Below are positions 62,405 to 64,000 of a DNA stretch of 64,000 nt, in pieces. Origin of the DNA: Pedobacter cryotolerans (GTDB lineage: Bacteria > Bacteroidota > Bacteroidia > Sphingobacteriales > Sphingobacteriaceae); contig NZ_SWBO01000005.1 of NCBI RefSeq assembly GCF_005116475.1, positions 124,001 to 188,000 on the forward strand, read 5' to 3'. Position numbers and translations under genes: made by a program. A model generated the notes under the pieces. It was not told where the DNA came from. It ran no database searches and was given only the letters and a program-made list of their open reading frames with translations. Every line of letters starts with the position of its first letter. The first letter of the stretch is position 1.

Positions 62405-63428
62405 ATTTACTGATTGCTAATTTATTTAGTTTTTTAAATCTTTTGATGTTTTGTTTTTGTTAATTTATACTTTATCTATTATGTTTTAAATATTTGATAA
62501 TAAGATAATTACTTAAATTAATAAATGTTGTGCTATTCGCTATAATTCCTAATAATTTGCTTTTTTTTAACAAGGTCTCAAAAATTTTTTATAAAAATTT
62601 AAGTGGTTAAAATTATGGAGTTAATATACACTTATTCTATCATATTTAAGGTTGATTTTTTCTGCACAATCCAAATTTATTTAAAATTTGTGTTGATAAT
62701 TATTAACTTTTATCTGAATATTGGGAGCTAAAATGTTTCTTTTTGAGCAGTTTTTTTTGTTTTTTAAGCTATTTTTTACCGTCAAATTGATCAAAAAATC
62801 AGCTTGTTTTTCATTTATTTTTAGGGTTGTATTTCGCCTATTTTTTGCTGTTTTTCAAGTTAGATTTGAGCTCCAATTTTGCCTAAATTTTGTCTTATTT
62901 TTCCTATCCCCTACCCCATAGAATTGAGCAAAATAGTTAGGTATTTAGCTTTAATGTAAATGGTAAATCAACAGTTTTTTACCTTTTATTTTACGGATAT
63001 TACATTGATTTTAATATTAGAAATCAGTGATTTTAAGCCATGTTTAAGCTTGGATATTTGCTGGGTATTAAGAAACTTTACAAATTTAGAATTGATTTTT
63101 TAACCAAAATAGGAGACATAATTTTTGATTTTAGCGGACTAAATTCACATGATTAGGTATCTATTTAGTGCTTATTATAATCATTTTTTGCCCTTGATAG
63201 ACTGTTTTAAGAGGTAGTTAATATTGTTTAATAAGGTGAGTTTGCGCTTAATTTAAATTTAAAATAAAAGCTATAAAGATGGGTTTTCGGTTGATGATAG
63301 ACTTTAATATAAGGCAGGCAGGCAGGCGTATAAGCGTAACAAAGGAGCTATCTTTAGTGAATAGTACTGTTTTTTGCGCTTCAAAAATTAACAATAAATT
63401 GTAAGAAAATTGGTGCGATGGAGTGTAA
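62405..63428. other. 1.0-kb AT-rich gap with no gene
   Basis: I find no supported gene, RNA or clear repeat, apart from tandem AGGC units near 63313-63328. A 66-codon frame at 62721-62921 is almost all Phe and Leu from T runs and is rejected. The left part presumably holds the promoter of the large minus-strand gene. Confidence 0.7.
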
Positions 63429-64000
63429 TTAAGCTTTGTTTCTTCGCTTTTTATAGATCGGATATATGAATACAGCAGCAAGAATTAATAGTGATCCCGC
63501 ATAAAATCCGGCTGTCATTTTTTCTTTATTTCCGAATAATAAAAGTGCCAAAAGAATACCATAAACGGGTTCTAAATTGGTAACTAACGCCACCTTAAAA
63601 GCTGATAAAGTTCGCATAACTCCAACACCAGCAACGTAGGCTAATGCAGTGCAAATGGTGCCTAAAACAAATAAGTAAAACCAGTCTGTAGTACTTAAAT
63701 TAAAGGTCTCAGCTTGTAAACTTTGATCAAAAAGGCGATATAAAGTGATCCAGAAAAAGGCGCCAGAAATCTCGTAAAAACCAATAATGCTTGCTTCAGT
63801 TTTTTGAACAAAAGTTGAGTTTATGGTAGAAAATACACTGGCTGCCAATGCGGCTAATAAACCAAAAATGATACCCGTTGTGTATTGTGCTTCAAATTTA
63901 AAGATGAGATAAATGCCTAATATGATGACTAATCCGATAAAAATATCGCCTTTAGATATGTTCTGTTTTTTGGCTAAGGGCTCAATAATAGCCGTGAATA
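63429..64000 (-). CDS. DMT-family (EamA) transporter, 5'-truncated
   Basis: The frame is open to the right edge, so the start is outside the window; the visible 190 residues are the C-terminal part. Five or so membrane helices are visible, with the second EamA domain at 'FYLFVLGTICTALAYVAGVG' and 'LVTNLEPVYGILLALLLFGN'. It ends in a basic tail KKRRNKA. These are metabolite or drug exporters; the substrate is unknown. Confidence 0.88.
   Translation of the reverse strand, partial: FTAIIEPLAKKQNISKGDIFIGLVIILGIYLIFKFEAQYTTGIIFGLLAALAASVFSTINSTFVQKTEASIIGFYEISGAFFWITLYRLFDQSLQAETFNLSTTDWFYLFVLGTICTALAYVAGVGVMRTLSAFKVALVTNLEPVYGILLALLLFGNKEKMTAGFYAGSLLILAAVFIYPIYKKRRNKA

Noticed and set aside
62721..62921. 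66-codon plus-strand ORF in the AT-rich gap
   Set aside because: It is almost entirely Phe, Leu and other T-rich codons, has no neighbour or promoter, and reflects base composition.

Overview
The window reads as chromosomal DNA from an AT-rich Bacteroidota bacterium, most like Pedobacter or a close Sphingobacteriaceae relative. Grounds: promoters of the TAnnTTTG type, few Shine-Dalgarno sequences, a fused SecDF, Bacteroidota families (DUF1573, DUF3276, DUF5522, YbbR beside CoaE) and many GC-rich palindromic repeats between genes. No database search was run; family names come from motif recognition.

Layout. 1-5.4 kb: the 3' part of a phosphoesterase/outer-membrane barrel fusion and a GAF protein. 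5.6-12.2 kb: a TetR-controlled tripartite RND efflux operon, with three copies of one palindromic operator and a 29-codon ORF after the pump gene. 12.4-17.2 kb: a GAF histidine kinase, tRNA-Arg(CCG), mgtE followed by a duplicated mgtE 3' end, and ychF. 17.4-23.5 kb: two small genes, an ABC exporter, and a two-gene insert (lipoprotein with a papain-like C-terminus plus a small exported protein) closed by a second, diverged copy of the exporter 5' end. 23.5-34.5 kb: mostly housekeeping genes (amino-acid dehydrogenase, nusB, yajC, ybbR-like, coaE, exonuclease-like MBL protein, MarR, ZIP/PAP2/methyltransferase, glmM, cysteine desulfurase). 34.5-35.5 kb: a gene-free array of hairpins. 35.6-44.4 kb: an MBL hydrolase, a REP-associated transposase with its REPs, cydAB, accD and class II aldolase. 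44.5-59.6 kb: HMG-CoA lyase, NDH-2, secDF, folA-thyA, an oxidoreductase, ispE, OsmC, hicBA and metZ. 59.6-64 kb: a large zincin/propeller/barrel protein, 1 kb of empty AT-rich DNA, and the 3' part of a DMT transporter.

Most of the window is ordinary core genome. The parts that repay attention are: (1) the lipoprotein plus small exported protein insert, which looks like a toxin-immunity pair brought in by homologous recombination; (2) two duplications, of the mgtE 3' end and the ABC 5' end, whose mismatches are nearly all synonymous, as expected of alleles from a diverged lineage; (3) arrays of hairpins in which the linkers are kept while the two arms of each stem change together; (4) thyA, which carries one such repeat in frame as nine extra residues; (5) the three-operator circuit and small ORF of the efflux operon.
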